A DNA stretch of 64,000 nucleotides from Desulfoferula sp040751985 (GCA_040751985.1 JBFMFU010000003.1:1-64000), one strand, 5' to 3'; positions 7,908 to 15,674 are shown, counted from the stretch's first letter. Notes: generated by a model from the sequence alone, not told the origin. A program made the numbers and translations.

Positions 7908-8701
7908 AGCGGGCCCTGGTACTCTGCCTGGGGGTGATGATGAGCGCCTGCGCCAGCATCGTGGACAGCCAGATATTCTTTCCCGAGCGGGAGCTGCAGG
8001 CCACCCCACAGCAGTTAGGCCTGGCCTATGAGGACGTGTGGCTGACCGCCGGCGACGGCACCAGGCTGCACGGCTGGTATCTGCCGGCCCCTGGGGCCCG
8101 CCACCTGGTCCTGTTCTGCCACGGCAACGCGGGCAACATCAGCCATCGCCTGGACAACCTGGCCCGGCTGCGGGCGGTGGGGCTGGCCTGCTTCATCTTC
8201 GACTACCGCGGCTACGGCCGCAGCCAGGGCTCGCCCAGCGAGGCGGGCATGTACCTGGACGCGGAGGCGGCCTTTGACTGGGCCCAGGCCCAGGCGGCCG
8301 GCCAAGGCGGCCGGGTGGTGATCTTCGGCCGCTCCCTGGGCGGGGTGGCGGCAGTATACCTGGCCACGGTGCGGCGTCCGGCGGGGCTGATCCTGGAGAG
8401 CACCTTCACCAACCTGGGGGACATGGCCAAGAGCTTTTTGCCCCTGCCCGGCCTGGGCCCCTGGCTGGGCAAGCGGTTCAACTCGTTGGCGCGGGCGCCC
8501 AGAGTGCAGGCCCCGGTCTTGATGCTGCACGGCGACCGGGATGACATCGTGCCCCTGGCCCTGGGCCGGGCCCTGTTCGCGGCCCTGCCCGAGCCCAAGC
8601 AATTCGTGCTGCTGCCGGGCGCCGGGCACAACGACACCTATCTGCAGGGCGGGGAGGCCTACTTCCAGCGCCTCAAGGCCTTCGTGGAGCAGATTCCCTA
8701 A
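7904..8701 (+). CDS. Alpha/beta hydrolase lipoprotein
   Basis: The 265-residue protein starts at GTG 7904 inside the GTGA overlap with the previous stop. Its signal ends in a lipobox (GVMMSAC, Cys near 14). The hydrolase has an oxyanion-region HGNAGN, the nucleophile elbow GRSLGG, the acid in LHGDRDDIVP and the histidine in GAGHNDTY, so a complete Ser-Asp-His triad is present. It resembles the membrane-anchored Bem46/YfhR-type hydrolases. The substrate is unknown and is likely to be an ester in the cell envelope. Confidence 0.85.
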   Translation: MKRALVLCLGVMMSACASIVDSQIFFPERELQATPQQLGLAYEDVWLTAGDGTRLHGWYLPAPGARHLVLFCHGNAGNISHRLDNLARLRAVGLACFIFDYRGYGRSQGSPSEAGMYLDAEAAFDWAQAQAAGQGGRVVIFGRSLGGVAAVYLATVRRPAGLILESTFTNLGDMAKSFLPLPGLGPWLGKRFNSLARAPRVQAPVLMLHGDRDDIVPLALGRALFAALPEPKQFVLLPGAGHNDTYLQGGEAYFQRLKAFVEQIP

Positions 8702-8707
8702 GCCGGG

Positions 8708-9271
8708 CTACTTGACCAGGGGCAGCACCTGGCGGAACTCGTCCGTGCCGGCCTGGCCCAGGATCTCGTACATGAACATCTCGGTGGAGCTGATCACCGC
8801 GCCGGCTTGGGACAGGCGGGCGAGGGCCACCTGGCGGTTGGCCTCCACCCGGCTGGCAGTTGCGTCGGCGATGACCTGCACCCGGTGGCCCACCAAGCCC
8901 GAGAGCGCGGTCTGGGCCACGCAGATGTGGGCCTCGATGCCGCAGAGGATCAGGGTGCCCTTGTCCTGCTGCCAGAGCAGCTCCTGGAAGGCGGGCACCG
9001 CGAAGCAGTCGAAGGCGATCTTGTCTATCTTGGGGCTGCCCGCGGGCAGGGCCTGGGCGATCTCGGCCAGGGTGGGGCCCAGGTTGGCCTGCTCGCTGAC
9101 CACCACCGGCAGGCCGGCGATGCCGGCGAACTTGGCCAGGCGCAGCACGTTGGCGGCCAGGGCCTCCTTGTTCTCCATGACCCGGTGCAGCTTCTCCTGC
9201 ATGTCTATGATCGCCAGCAGGCAGTCCTGGCGGCGCAGCAGCGCCGGCGCCTGTCGAAGGTCCCGCTCCAT
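8708..9271 (-). CDS. Isochorismatase-fold cysteine hydrolase
   Basis: The 187-residue protein has the isochorismatase-like catalytic triad: Asp in LLAIIDMQ, Lys in SPKIDKIAFDCF and Cys in LCGIEAHICV, the last preceded by the usual non-prolyl cis-peptide region. ATG 9271 is preferred over an in-frame GTG/ATG further out because GGGAGAGAGACAGGC lies directly upstream. It ends six bases from the stop of the convergent hydrolase gene. Family members hydrolyse small amides or esters such as nicotinamide and isochorismate. The substrate cannot be assigned. Confidence 0.85.
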   Translation of the reverse strand: MERDLRQAPALLRRQDCLLAIIDMQEKLHRVMENKEALAANVLRLAKFAGIAGLPVVVSEQANLGPTLAEIAQALPAGSPKIDKIAFDCFAVPAFQELLWQQDKGTLILCGIEAHICVAQTALSGLVGHRVQVIADATASRVEANRQVALARLSQAGAVISSTEMFMYEILGQAGTDEFRQVLPLVK

Positions 9272-9436
9272 GCCTGTCTCTCTCCCTGGGCCGGGGCCCA
9301 TGCGCGGTTATCGGTCAGCGCTCATTTTAACAGAAGCGCCCCGGCCCGGCGCGGGCGGCTTGTCCTGGGCCGGGGGCGTGGCTTAACCTGATAGCAGCGG
9401 CGGAGCGATGCCCGCCCGTCACAGAGGAGATGCTCC

Positions 9437-10183
9437 ATGAGAACATTGGCCGTCCTGTCCCTGGCCATATTACTGGCGGCCGCGGCCGGAACGGGCAGGG
9501 CCGTGGCTGCGGCCGCGGACTACGCGCTTTACGCCCAGTTGCTGCACAAGTACGCGCAGGGCGGCGCGGTGGACTACGCGGGCCTGAAGAAAGAGCGGGC
9601 CAAGCTGGACCGGTTCCTGGCGGCGATGGCCCAGGTGGAGCCGGACAAGCTGGGCCGGGCCGCGCAGATGGCCTTTTACATCAACGTGTACAATGCCTGG
9701 ACCCTGTGGCTGATCCTGACCAAGTACCCGGACCTGAAGTCCATCAAGGACCTGGGCAGCCTGTTCTCCGGGCCCTGGTCCAAGAAGATCGTGCGCCTCA
9801 GGGCCGGGGTGCTGACCCTGGATGAGGTGGAGCACGACATCCTGCGGCCGCGCTTCAAGGACCCCAGGGTGCACTTTGCGGTCAACTGCGCCGCCAAGGG
9901 CTGCCCGCCGCTGCGGCCAGAGCCCTTCACCGGCGACCGCCTGGACCAGCAGCTCGACCAGGCCACGGCCGCGGTGATCAACGACCCTGGGCGCACGGTG
10001 CTCAAGGGCAACACGCTCTACCTGAACAAGGTCATGGACTGGTACGCCGGCGACTTCCCGCGGGACCAGGTGAGCTTCGTCAAGAAGTACGCCCGCGGTG
10101 AGCTGAAGAAGAAGCTGGATGCCCTGGGGGACAAGGTGCGCATAGAGTATCTGGATTATGACTGGTCCCTGAATAGCAAGTAG
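9437..10183 (+). CDS. Secreted DUF547 protein
   Basis: The 248-residue protein has a cleavable signal peptide (about residues 1-26, ending VAAAADY). It then carries the DUF547 domain: QMAFYINVYNAWTLWLIL, a VDYAGLKK start and HFAVNCAAKGCPPLRPEPF with the conserved NCAxxxCP. The function of the family is unknown. ATG 9437 follows AGAGGAGATGCTCC. The stop TAG at 10181-10183 is eight bases from the target duplication of an IS element, which separates the gene from its natural terminator at 12703-12729. Confidence 0.85.
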   Translation: MRTLAVLSLAILLAAAAGTGRAVAAAADYALYAQLLHKYAQGGAVDYAGLKKERAKLDRFLAAMAQVEPDKLGRAAQMAFYINVYNAWTLWLILTKYPDLKSIKDLGSLFSGPWSKKIVRLRAGVLTLDEVEHDILRPRFKDPRVHFAVNCAAKGCPPLRPEPFTGDRLDQQLDQATAAVINDPGRTVLKGNTLYLNKVMDWYAGDFPRDQVSFVKKYARGELKKKLDALGDKVRIEYLDYDWSLNSK

Positions 10184-10190
10184 AGAAGGG

Positions 10191-10198
10191 AAAAAAAT
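10191..10198. repeat. 8-bp target site duplication, left copy (AAAAAAAT)
   Basis: The eight bases before the left end of the IS element are AAAAAAAT. They recur exactly at 12691-12698 after the right end. An 8-bp AT-rich duplication is the size produced by IS1595-family transposition. Confidence 0.9.
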
Positions 10199-10230
10199 CG
10201 CGATTATATACTTGACAAACCCAACGCCCC
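10199..10230 (+). repeat. Left terminal inverted repeat of the IS element
   Basis: This 32-bp end matches the reverse complement of 12659-12690 with three mismatches (positions 13, 18 and 27 from the tip), all C/G exchanges. The -35 hexamer of the transposase promoter (TTGACA) lies inside it. Confidence 0.93.
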
Positions 10231-10240
10231 TTGCTAGAGT
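10212..10240 (+). promoter_or_regulatory. Sigma-70 promoter of the IS element
   Basis: TTGACA at 10212-10217 and TAGAGT at 10235-10240 are separated by 17 bp. The -35 lies in the left inverted repeat and the transposase start is 75 bp downstream of the -10. Confidence 0.75.
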
Positions 10241-10314
10241 ATAAACATCCCCACCAGAAGCGCCAACTTCCAGTGGGGACTGACCGCAACCCTGATGTTG
10301 GAGGCATCAAGGTC

Positions 10315-11247
10315 ATGGCTACCAAAAACAATATCATGCAAGCTCCGTATTTCCAAGATGAGGACAAAGCCAGAGAATATCTAGAAAGTATTCGCTGGCC
10401 CGAGGGTCCGATTTGCCCTCATTGTGGCGGGCATGAAAAAACCTACCGCCTTGAGGGCAAGAGTCACCGCAAGGGCTTGTTGAAGTGCGGGCACTGCCGT
10501 AAGCAGTTCACCGTTACCGTGGGCACCCTGTTTGAGCGGAGCAAGATTCCGCTGCATAAGTGGCTCCTAGCCGCCTACCTGCTTTGTTCCTCCAAGAAGG
10601 GCATTAGCGCCCACCAGCTACACCGGATGCTGGGCATTACCTACAAGAGTATTTGGTTCTTGGTCCACAGGCTCCGCGAGGCCATGGCCGATCCTGTTTT
10701 TACCGACCAGCTAGGCGGCGCGGGCAAGTACGTTGAAGCGGACGAGACTTATTGGGGTAACAAGGGTAAGCAGCGGCGCGGAGCTAGAGGCGCGGCGCAC
10801 AAGGAAAAGATATTCTCCCTGGTGGAGCGTGGCGGGAATGTGCGGTCTTTCCATGTGTCCGCCGTCAGCGGGGCTACCCTAAAGCCCATTCTAAGACAGC
10901 AAGTGGACCGTGACACCCACGTTGTGACCGATGAAATGAAGTCCTATCAGGGCTTGGAAAAGGACTTTACGGCGCACAGCACCGTGTGTCACGCTAAGGG
11001 TGAATACGCGAGGGGGCCGATCTACACCAACACCATTGAGAATTATTTCAGTATTCTCAAGCGGGGGTTGACCGGAGTTTATCAGCACTGCGGCCCTCAA
11101 CATCTGCGGCGCTATGTGGGCGAGTTCGACTTTAGGTACAGCAACCGTAAGTTCAACGATGTTGAGCGCACCATTCTTGCCCTGCGGGGCATTGAAGGAA
11201 AGCGGCTGGTGTACCGGGACTCGTCAGCGGTTTGCGCCCGGCAGTAA
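10315..11247 (+). CDS. IS1595-family (ISXO2-like) transposase
   Basis: DDE-type transposase of 310 residues that acts on the ends at 10199 and 12690. An N-terminal zinc ribbon has Cys34, Cys37, Cys58 and Cys61 (CPHC, CGHC). The catalytic core shows Asp143 in VEADETYWG, Asp206 in VVTDEMKSY and the TNTIENYFSILKRG block that supplies the third acidic/asparagine position and lysine. ATG 10315 is 10 bases after GGAGG. No frameshift or stop interrupts it. The first passenger gene begins 15 bases after its stop. Confidence 0.95.
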   Translation: MATKNNIMQAPYFQDEDKAREYLESIRWPEGPICPHCGGHEKTYRLEGKSHRKGLLKCGHCRKQFTVTVGTLFERSKIPLHKWLLAAYLLCSSKKGISAHQLHRMLGITYKSIWFLVHRLREAMADPVFTDQLGGAGKYVEADETYWGNKGKQRRGARGAAHKEKIFSLVERGGNVRSFHVSAVSGATLKPILRQQVDRDTHVVTDEMKSYQGLEKDFTAHSTVCHAKGEYARGPIYTNTIENYFSILKRGLTGVYQHCGPQHLRRYVGEFDFRYSNRKFNDVERTILALRGIEGKRLVYRDSSAVCARQ

Positions 11248-11261
11248 GCGGGGGCAGCAAA

Positions 11262-12014
11262 ATGGCTCTAGACAACCCGAAAAGACCAGACCTCACGCTG
11301 GAAATTTCTGGTTCCTTGCTTTCTCCTGAGAGGTTTATTCGTGGAGCAAATGCTTTTTTTAACATTGTTAAAGACATTGCAGGATACATATGCGCTAGCC
11401 AAGTAAAAATCAAATGGAATGTTTGGGTTGGGGAGGGAAGTCGCCTTATAGGGGCGCTGCCTATAAATACAGCGCCCGCTGTATTTGACAAAATCAAGAA
11501 TATGGTGCATCAAGGGAGCCAACTTTTAGAAGAGAAAGCTGACTTCCCTCCGGGTTTTAGCGAGACTACGATCAGGCATTATAATCGCCTAGCTACTTTG
11601 GCCGCCACGGATGACGAAGATGATACAATTGTAAAAATATGGATTGACCAAAAACCGAGTAATATTACACATCGCACTGTGGCCAATACGGCAGAACTAC
11701 TTAAGGCAATATATGAAGATTATGGTTCTGTGGAGGGCCGACTTCAAGTAGTATCTGAAAGAGGAGGGCTACAATTTAAAATTTATGAACCCATCCATGA
11801 TAATGCAATAAAATGTTTTATAGATAATGATATGCTATCCCAAGCAATTAATTCCTTCGGGAAGAGAGTAGAAGTTTATGGTTTAATAAGATATAGGGCA
11901 GATGGTGTTGAGGTTTCTGTTAAGGTTGAAGATATAATAGTATTTCCACCACCGGAACAATTACCCAGCGCACAATCTGTCCGGGGTTTATTGGGGGAAC
12001 GCCTTGAGCCGTGA
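11262..12014 (+). CDS. IS passenger protein of unknown function, 250 residues
   Basis: I do not recognise a family. The protein has no membrane helix. It shows an N-terminal strand-rich part (DLTLEISGSLLSPERFI), a central helical region and a C-terminal run of beta strands (RVEVYGLIRYRADGVEVSVK) ending in VEDIIVFPPPEQLP. The strand-rich end and charged surface would suit a nucleic-acid- or protein-binding partner of the PIN protein, which is an inference. ATG 11262 is downstream of GCGGGGGCAGC. The 3' end overlaps the PIN start by 11 bases, which implies coupled translation. Base composition is clearly more AT-rich than the chromosome around the element. Confidence 0.75.
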   Translation: MALDNPKRPDLTLEISGSLLSPERFIRGANAFFNIVKDIAGYICASQVKIKWNVWVGEGSRLIGALPINTAPAVFDKIKNMVHQGSQLLEEKADFPPGFSETTIRHYNRLATLAATDDEDDTIVKIWIDQKPSNITHRTVANTAELLKAIYEDYGSVEGRLQVVSERGGLQFKIYEPIHDNAIKCFIDNDMLSQAINSFGKRVEVYGLIRYRADGVEVSVKVEDIIVFPPPEQLPSAQSVRGLLGERLEP

Positions 12015-12531
12015 TGTATTGTATTGGGATTCAGATACCTTTTTAAGTTGGTTGCAGGACGAAAAAGGTAAAGCAGAACAGTGTGAAGGCGTAATAGAAT
12101 CCGCCGAAAACGGGCAACTATTGATTGCCACGTCCGCCTTTACTCTTGCAGAAGTGCTATATCTGCGCGGGCGCGGGAATGTCCCAAAAGACAAAAAACA
12201 AGAAGTTGTAAAATTTTTTAAAAATGATTATATAACGATAATAAATGTTACTAGAAAAATAGCAGAAAATGCGAGAGACTTGTATTGGGATTACAATATA
12301 CATCCCAAAGATGCTATTCATGTAGCCACAGCGATTTTTAAAAAAATTGAAGAACTAAATACTTTTGATGTTGGACTTTTGGGAAAAAATGGCAAGGTTG
12401 GGAACCCCCCGCTAAGAATATGCCAACCCAACCGGCCACTACAGAGCAAATTACAGTTTGGAAATGGGTCAAAGGGTCGCTGGGTTTCTGTTGACGGAGC
12501 ATCGAAAGCAATGGTTTGGATTGAGGAATGA
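12004..12531 (+). CDS. IS-borne PIN-domain protein (VapC-like putative RNase)
   Basis: The 175-residue product has the acidic residues of PIN nucleases: Asp9/Asp11 (YWDSDTFLSWL), Glu50 (FTLAEVLYLRG), Asp103 (IHPKDAIHVATA) and Asp122 (TFDVGLL). These bind divalent metal in VapC-type RNases. Residues after about 140 form an extra tail not expected in a minimal PIN domain (130-140 residues). Start TTG 12004 is six bases after GGGGG and overlaps the preceding gene. The stop overlaps the next ATG (ATGA). No classical AbrB/Arc-type antitoxin is visible, so the neighbouring proteins are the candidates for its control. Confidence 0.82.
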   Translation: MSRDVLYWDSDTFLSWLQDEKGKAEQCEGVIESAENGQLLIATSAFTLAEVLYLRGRGNVPKDKKQEVVKFFKNDYITIINVTRKIAENARDLYWDYNIHPKDAIHVATAIFKKIEELNTFDVGLLGKNGKVGNPPLRICQPNRPLQSKLQFGNGSKGRWVSVDGASKAMVWIEE

Positions 12532-12650
12532 AAAGAAAGCCGAAAAAAGAAAACAAGCCCGACCTCCTCGATTTTGATCGCGTAGTCGAACAACTACTCA
12601 AGTCACCCCCCAAGCCCAGACCCGTCCCTAAGCCCAAGCCAGCCAAATAG
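12528..12650 (+). CDS. 40-residue basic/proline-rich passenger protein
   Basis: ATG 12528 overlaps the PIN stop (ATGA) and has TTGAGGA upstream. The peptide has three zones: a lysine-rich start (MKRKPKKENK), a short amphipathic helix (DLLDFDRVVEQLLKS) and a KP-repeat tail (PKPRPVPKPKPAK). It ends nine bases before the right inverted repeat. Strict overlap and a good ribosome site argue that it is a real gene. It could be an antitoxin-like inhibitor of the PIN protein or an adaptor. I have no homology evidence for either. Confidence 0.65.
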   Translation: MKRKPKKENKPDLLDFDRVVEQLLKSPPKPRPVPKPKPAK

Positions 12651-12658
12651 CCCCAACC

Positions 12659-12690
12659 GGGGCCTTGGGTTTCTCAACTATATAATCGCG
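12659..12690 (-). repeat. Right terminal inverted repeat of the IS element
   Basis: The reverse complement of this segment matches the left end at 29 of 32 positions, including the terminal CGCGATTATATA. It is followed directly by AAAAAAAT. Confidence 0.93.
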
Positions 12691-12698
12691 AAAAAAAT
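12691..12698. repeat. 8-bp target site duplication, right copy (AAAAAAAT)
   Basis: Exact copy of 10191-10198. Removing the element and one copy restores a continuous sequence from the DUF547 stop through an A-rich stretch into the terminator at 12703. Confidence 0.9.
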
Positions 12699-12702
12699 TA
12701 TA

Positions 12703-12736
12703 GGAGGCCCCGGAAGATCCGGGGCCTCCCACTTTT
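12703..12736 (+). terminator. Intrinsic terminator, originally of the DUF547 gene
   Basis: A perfect 11-bp stem (GGAGGCCCCGG at 12703-12713, CCGGGGCCTCC at 12719-12729, loop AAGAT) is followed by CACTTTTTG. It now lies after the IS element. In the restored pre-insertion sequence it would start about 30 bp after the DUF547 stop codon. Confidence 0.85.
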
Positions 12737-12789
12737 TGACCAGCCAGGCATTGAACTCTGGTTAGAGAAAGTCATCGCAATTAGCCGGG

Positions 12790-12935
12790 CATTGTTTATA
12801 TCACGGCCGGCACAGCCAGCCGCCGGCAGACAAGGCGGCCGGCGAGCGAGCGCCGCAGGTGTAGTTGAAACTACATCGAGGCGCGAGCGAAGCCGGCAAC
12901 GCAGTATGCCGGGCCCAAGGCTTGGGCTCCCAGAT
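12790..12935. repeat. Large imperfect intergenic palindrome centred on TGTAGTT-GA-AACTACA
   Basis: The centre is a perfect 7-bp stem (12860-12866 and 12869-12875). It is flanked by mirrored GCGAGCGAGCG / CGCGAGCGAAG and GCCGGC-containing arms running to a GCCGGGCCC end. This layout resembles palindromic intergenic elements I recall from Deltaproteobacteria and other phyla. No gene is visible in 12737-13024, and the rest of that stretch shows nothing else I can name. Confidence 0.55.
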
Positions 12936-13024
12936 ATTTTCAACGGGAGCCTAAGTGGTCGAGCTTGGCAGATGGCATCTCGACCCGCTCTGCCCCCAGC
13001 GGCCCGCTGGCTGGCGCAGCCGGG

Positions 13025-15610
13025 CTAGGCCAGGCGCGAGGCCACCAGCTCGGTGATGTCCAGCACCTTTATCTTGCCGATCTTCTCCTTGCGGGCCCGG
13101 GCCGCGGCCTGGTTCAGGGAGTTCTTGCAGGAGGGGCAGGCGCTGACCACGGCCTCGGCGCCCGAGGCGATGGCCGCCTTGATGCGCGCCAGGGCGATGT
13201 CCCCGCCCAGGGCGTTGTCAAAGGCCTTGACCCCGCCGCCGCCGCCGCAGCACTTGGCCAGGCTGCGGTTCTGGGGGAACTCCAAGAGCTCCACGCCGGG
13301 CAGGGCCTTGATCACCTCCCGCGGCGGCTCGTACACTCCCAGGTGCCGGCCCAGGTCGCAGGGGTCGTGGTAGATGACCTTCAGGGCCGGGGCGTCGTCC
13401 TTGAACCTGAGCTTGTTCTCCTTGGTCAGCCGCTCCAGCAGGAACACGGCGTGCTCGGGCTGGTAGCCGTCGCCGAAGCCGTGCTTGGGGTATAGCTCCT
13501 CGAAGGTCTTGTAGCAGCCGGCGCAGGCCGTGAGCAGGGTACGTACGCCCTTGTCCTTGAACAGGGCGCTGTTGGCCGCGGCCACGGCGTCGAAGGTCTT
13601 CATGTCCCCCACCAGGTAGGCCAGGTAGCCGCAGCAGTTCTCCTCTTCGCCCATGGTGGTGTAGTCCAGGCCGGCCGCGTCCAGGATCTTCATCAGGGCC
13701 GGGGTGATGCGCACGTCCTGGTAGGAGGCCACGCAGCCCAGGTGCAGCATCACCTCGGCCTGGTCCTTGGCCTGGTAGCCCACGGGGTAGGAGTCGCAGC
13801 GCTTGTTCCGGGGCTGGGCAAAGGGGTTGCCCAACTCGATCATGTCGCTCATCAGCTTCTGGAAGGTCTCGGGCAGGTAGCCCTCCTGCACCAGGCGCTG
13901 GCGGGCGGCCTGCACCACCCCGGCCACGTTCACCTGGGCCGGGCAGGTGTACTTGCAGTTCAAGCAGAGCATGCACTGGTACAGGCGCCGGGCCATGTCC
14001 GCGCTGGGCTGGGCCTGGCCGGTCAAGAGGGCGAAGGCCAGGGTGATGCGGCCGCGGGCGTTCATGGCCTCCAGGTTGGTCTGGGCGTAGGTGGGGCAGC
14101 CCAGGCGGCAGAAGCCGCACTGGATGCAGGCCACGATCTCGTTGTCGATCTCCCCGAAGCTGGCCACCTTCGCGTGGCCGGCGCGCAGGGGTTCGAAGCC
14201 GCTGGCCTGGTACATGTCGCCGATGGAGCCTCTCAGGCCCATCTTGCCGGGGTTGAGCACGCCCTGGGGGTCCAGGGCGTCCTTGATGGCCTGCATCACC
14301 TCCATGCCCACCGGGCCCAGCTCCACGTTGATGTAGGGCGACTTGGACATGCCCAGGCCGTGCTCGGCGCTCATGGTGCCTTCCATGGAGGCCGTGACCT
14401 CCACCAGCTCCAGGGCGATCTTCTTGACCGCCTCCCACTGGGCGGCGTTCTTCACGTCCATGATGAAGGTGGCGTGCAGGTTGCCGTCGCCGATGTGGCC
14501 GAAGGTGGCGATGGGGAAGCCGTGCTTGGCGCCAATGGCCTGTATCTGCTTGATGGTCTCGGGTATCTTGCTCACCGGCACCCCGAAGTCCTCCATCAGG
14601 GGCACCAGGCGGTAGCCGGGCTTGAGGCGGCTCATGGCCGGCACCAGCCGGTGCCGCGCCTCCCACAGGGGCGCCTTCTCCACCGGGTCGTCGGTCCATT
14701 TACTGCGCAGCATGCCGTGCCCCGCGCTGATGGCCTCCACCTGCTTCACGTAATCGTTCACCGCCGCGCGGTGGCCGTCCAGCTCCAGCATGATCATGCA
14801 GCCTACGCCGGGCTCCACCTTCAGGCCGATGGCCTTGACCAGCACCTGGATGGACACGTCGTCTAATATCTCGCAGGTGGCGATGGGCACGCCGGTGGTG
14901 AGCATCTCGGTGACCGCGCCGCCGGCGCTGGTGATGTCGCCGAACTCCAGGCGGGCGCTGATGGCGTACTCGGGCTGGGGCAGGATCTTCACCGTGGCCT
15001 CGGTGATCACCCCCAGGGTGCCCTCACTGGCGCAGAAGAGCTGGGCCAGATTGTAGCCGGAGCTGGTCTTGGGAGCCTTGCTGCCCACCTTGAGCACCCG
15101 GCCGTCGGCCAAGACCACGGTGAGGGCCATGACGTAGTCCTTGGTGGTGCCGTACTTGACCGCCCGGATGCCGCTGGCGTTGGTGTTGATCATGCCGCCG
15201 ATGGTGGCGATGCCGGCGCTGCCCGGATCGGGCGGGAAGAAGAAGCGGTCCGCGGCCAGGGCCGCGTTCAGGGCCCCGCAGATCACGCCCGGCTGCACGC
15301 GGGCGTAGTGGTCGGGCAGGTTGATCTCCAGGATCTGGTTCATGCGGATGAGGTTGAGCACCACCCCGCCGTTGGGGGCCAGGGCCGCGCCGGTCACCGA
15401 GGTGCCGCCGCCGCGGGCGGTCACCGGCACGCCGGCCTGATGGCAGACGGAGAGGATCTGGCTGACCTCTTCGGTGCTGCGCGCGAAGACCATGGCCTCG
15501 GGCAGGCCCATGTGCACGGACATGTCCCGGGCGTAGGCCAGGCAGTCGGCCTGGTTCACCACTACGTTCTGTTCACCTACTATCTCAGCCAGTCGCTTGC
15601 TGATTTCCAT
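13025..15610 (-). CDS. FAD-linked oxidase fused to an Fe-S/CCG-domain subunit (GlcD-GlcF type)
   Basis: The 861-residue protein joins two normally separate subunits. Residues 35-180 are a PCMH-type FAD domain (PVTARGGGTSVTGAAL), and 200-470 an FAD-oxidase C-terminal domain ending in HIGDGNLHATF and EHGLGMSKSPY. Two 4Fe-4S motifs follow (CIQCGFCRLGCPTY, CMLCLNCKYTCP), then two CCG cysteine-rich domains (ENCCGYLAYL and AKCCGGGGGVKAF, SACPSCKNS). Relatives oxidise 2-hydroxy acids such as lactate or glycolate and pass electrons to Fe-S partners. The start ATG 15610 follows AGGAGGTGCAGCC. A terminator separates it from the upstream lipoyl-carrier/Hdr genes, so it has its own promoter or is expressed by read-through. 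The true substrate is unknown. Confidence 0.9.
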   Translation of the reverse strand: MEISKRLAEIVGEQNVVVNQADCLAYARDMSVHMGLPEAMVFARSTEEVSQILSVCHQAGVPVTARGGGTSVTGAALAPNGGVVLNLIRMNQILEINLPDHYARVQPGVICGALNAALAADRFFFPPDPGSAGIATIGGMINTNASGIRAVKYGTTKDYVMALTVVLADGRVLKVGSKAPKTSSGYNLAQLFCASEGTLGVITEATVKILPQPEYAISARLEFGDITSAGGAVTEMLTTGVPIATCEILDDVSIQVLVKAIGLKVEPGVGCMIMLELDGHRAAVNDYVKQVEAISAGHGMLRSKWTDDPVEKAPLWEARHRLVPAMSRLKPGYRLVPLMEDFGVPVSKIPETIKQIQAIGAKHGFPIATFGHIGDGNLHATFIMDVKNAAQWEAVKKIALELVEVTASMEGTMSAEHGLGMSKSPYINVELGPVGMEVMQAIKDALDPQGVLNPGKMGLRGSIGDMYQASGFEPLRAGHAKVASFGEIDNEIVACIQCGFCRLGCPTYAQTNLEAMNARGRITLAFALLTGQAQPSADMARRLYQCMLCLNCKYTCPAQVNVAGVVQAARQRLVQEGYLPETFQKLMSDMIELGNPFAQPRNKRCDSYPVGYQAKDQAEVMLHLGCVASYQDVRITPALMKILDAAGLDYTTMGEEENCCGYLAYLVGDMKTFDAVAAANSALFKDKGVRTLLTACAGCYKTFEELYPKHGFGDGYQPEHAVFLLERLTKENKLRFKDDAPALKVIYHDPCDLGRHLGVYEPPREVIKALPGVELLEFPQNRSLAKCCGGGGGVKAFDNALGGDIALARIKAAIASGAEAVVSACPSCKNSLNQAAARARKEKIGKIKVLDITELVASRLA

Positions 15611-15636
15611 GGCTGCACCTCCTGACGCCCCCCTGG

Positions 15637-15674
15637 CTAAAAAGATCGGGGAGGGGTGCCGGCGCCCCTCCCCG
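15637..15674 (-). terminator. Intrinsic terminator after the GcvH-like gene
   Basis: On the reverse strand a perfect 10-bp stem (CGGGGAGGGG/CCCCTCCCCG, 15647-15656 and 15665-15674) is followed by ATCTTTTTAG. It lies between the GcvH-like gene and the FAD/Fe-S fusion, which suggests that the Hdr-like transcript ends here. Confidence 0.85.

Larger units (their letters stand above)
10199..12690 (+). mobile_element. Complete IS1595-family element with three passenger genes
   Basis: The 2,492-bp element has inverted ends of 32 bp (29 matches), both beginning CGCGATTATATA, and is flanked by AAAAAAAT duplications. In order it encodes an ISXO2-type transposase, a 250-residue unknown, a PIN-domain protein and a 40-residue protein, all on one strand and closely spaced or overlapping. 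The second and third genes are visibly richer in A and T than the host DNA. Ends, duplication and transposase motifs are intact, so the insertion looks recent and possibly still mobile. IS1595 is one of the families known to have members with passenger genes. Confidence 0.95.

Noticed and set aside
12790..12935. Possible tRNA or structured RNA gene.
   Set aside because: The arms pair as one long imperfect palindrome with a 7-bp centre; no cloverleaf, anticodon loop or CCA end can be placed.
13742..14866. Long forward-strand frame opposite the FAD/Fe-S fusion gene.
   Set aside because: The reverse-strand gene has all expected FAD, 4Fe-4S and CCG motifs. The forward frame has low-complexity H, G, L and Q composition and no ribosome site.
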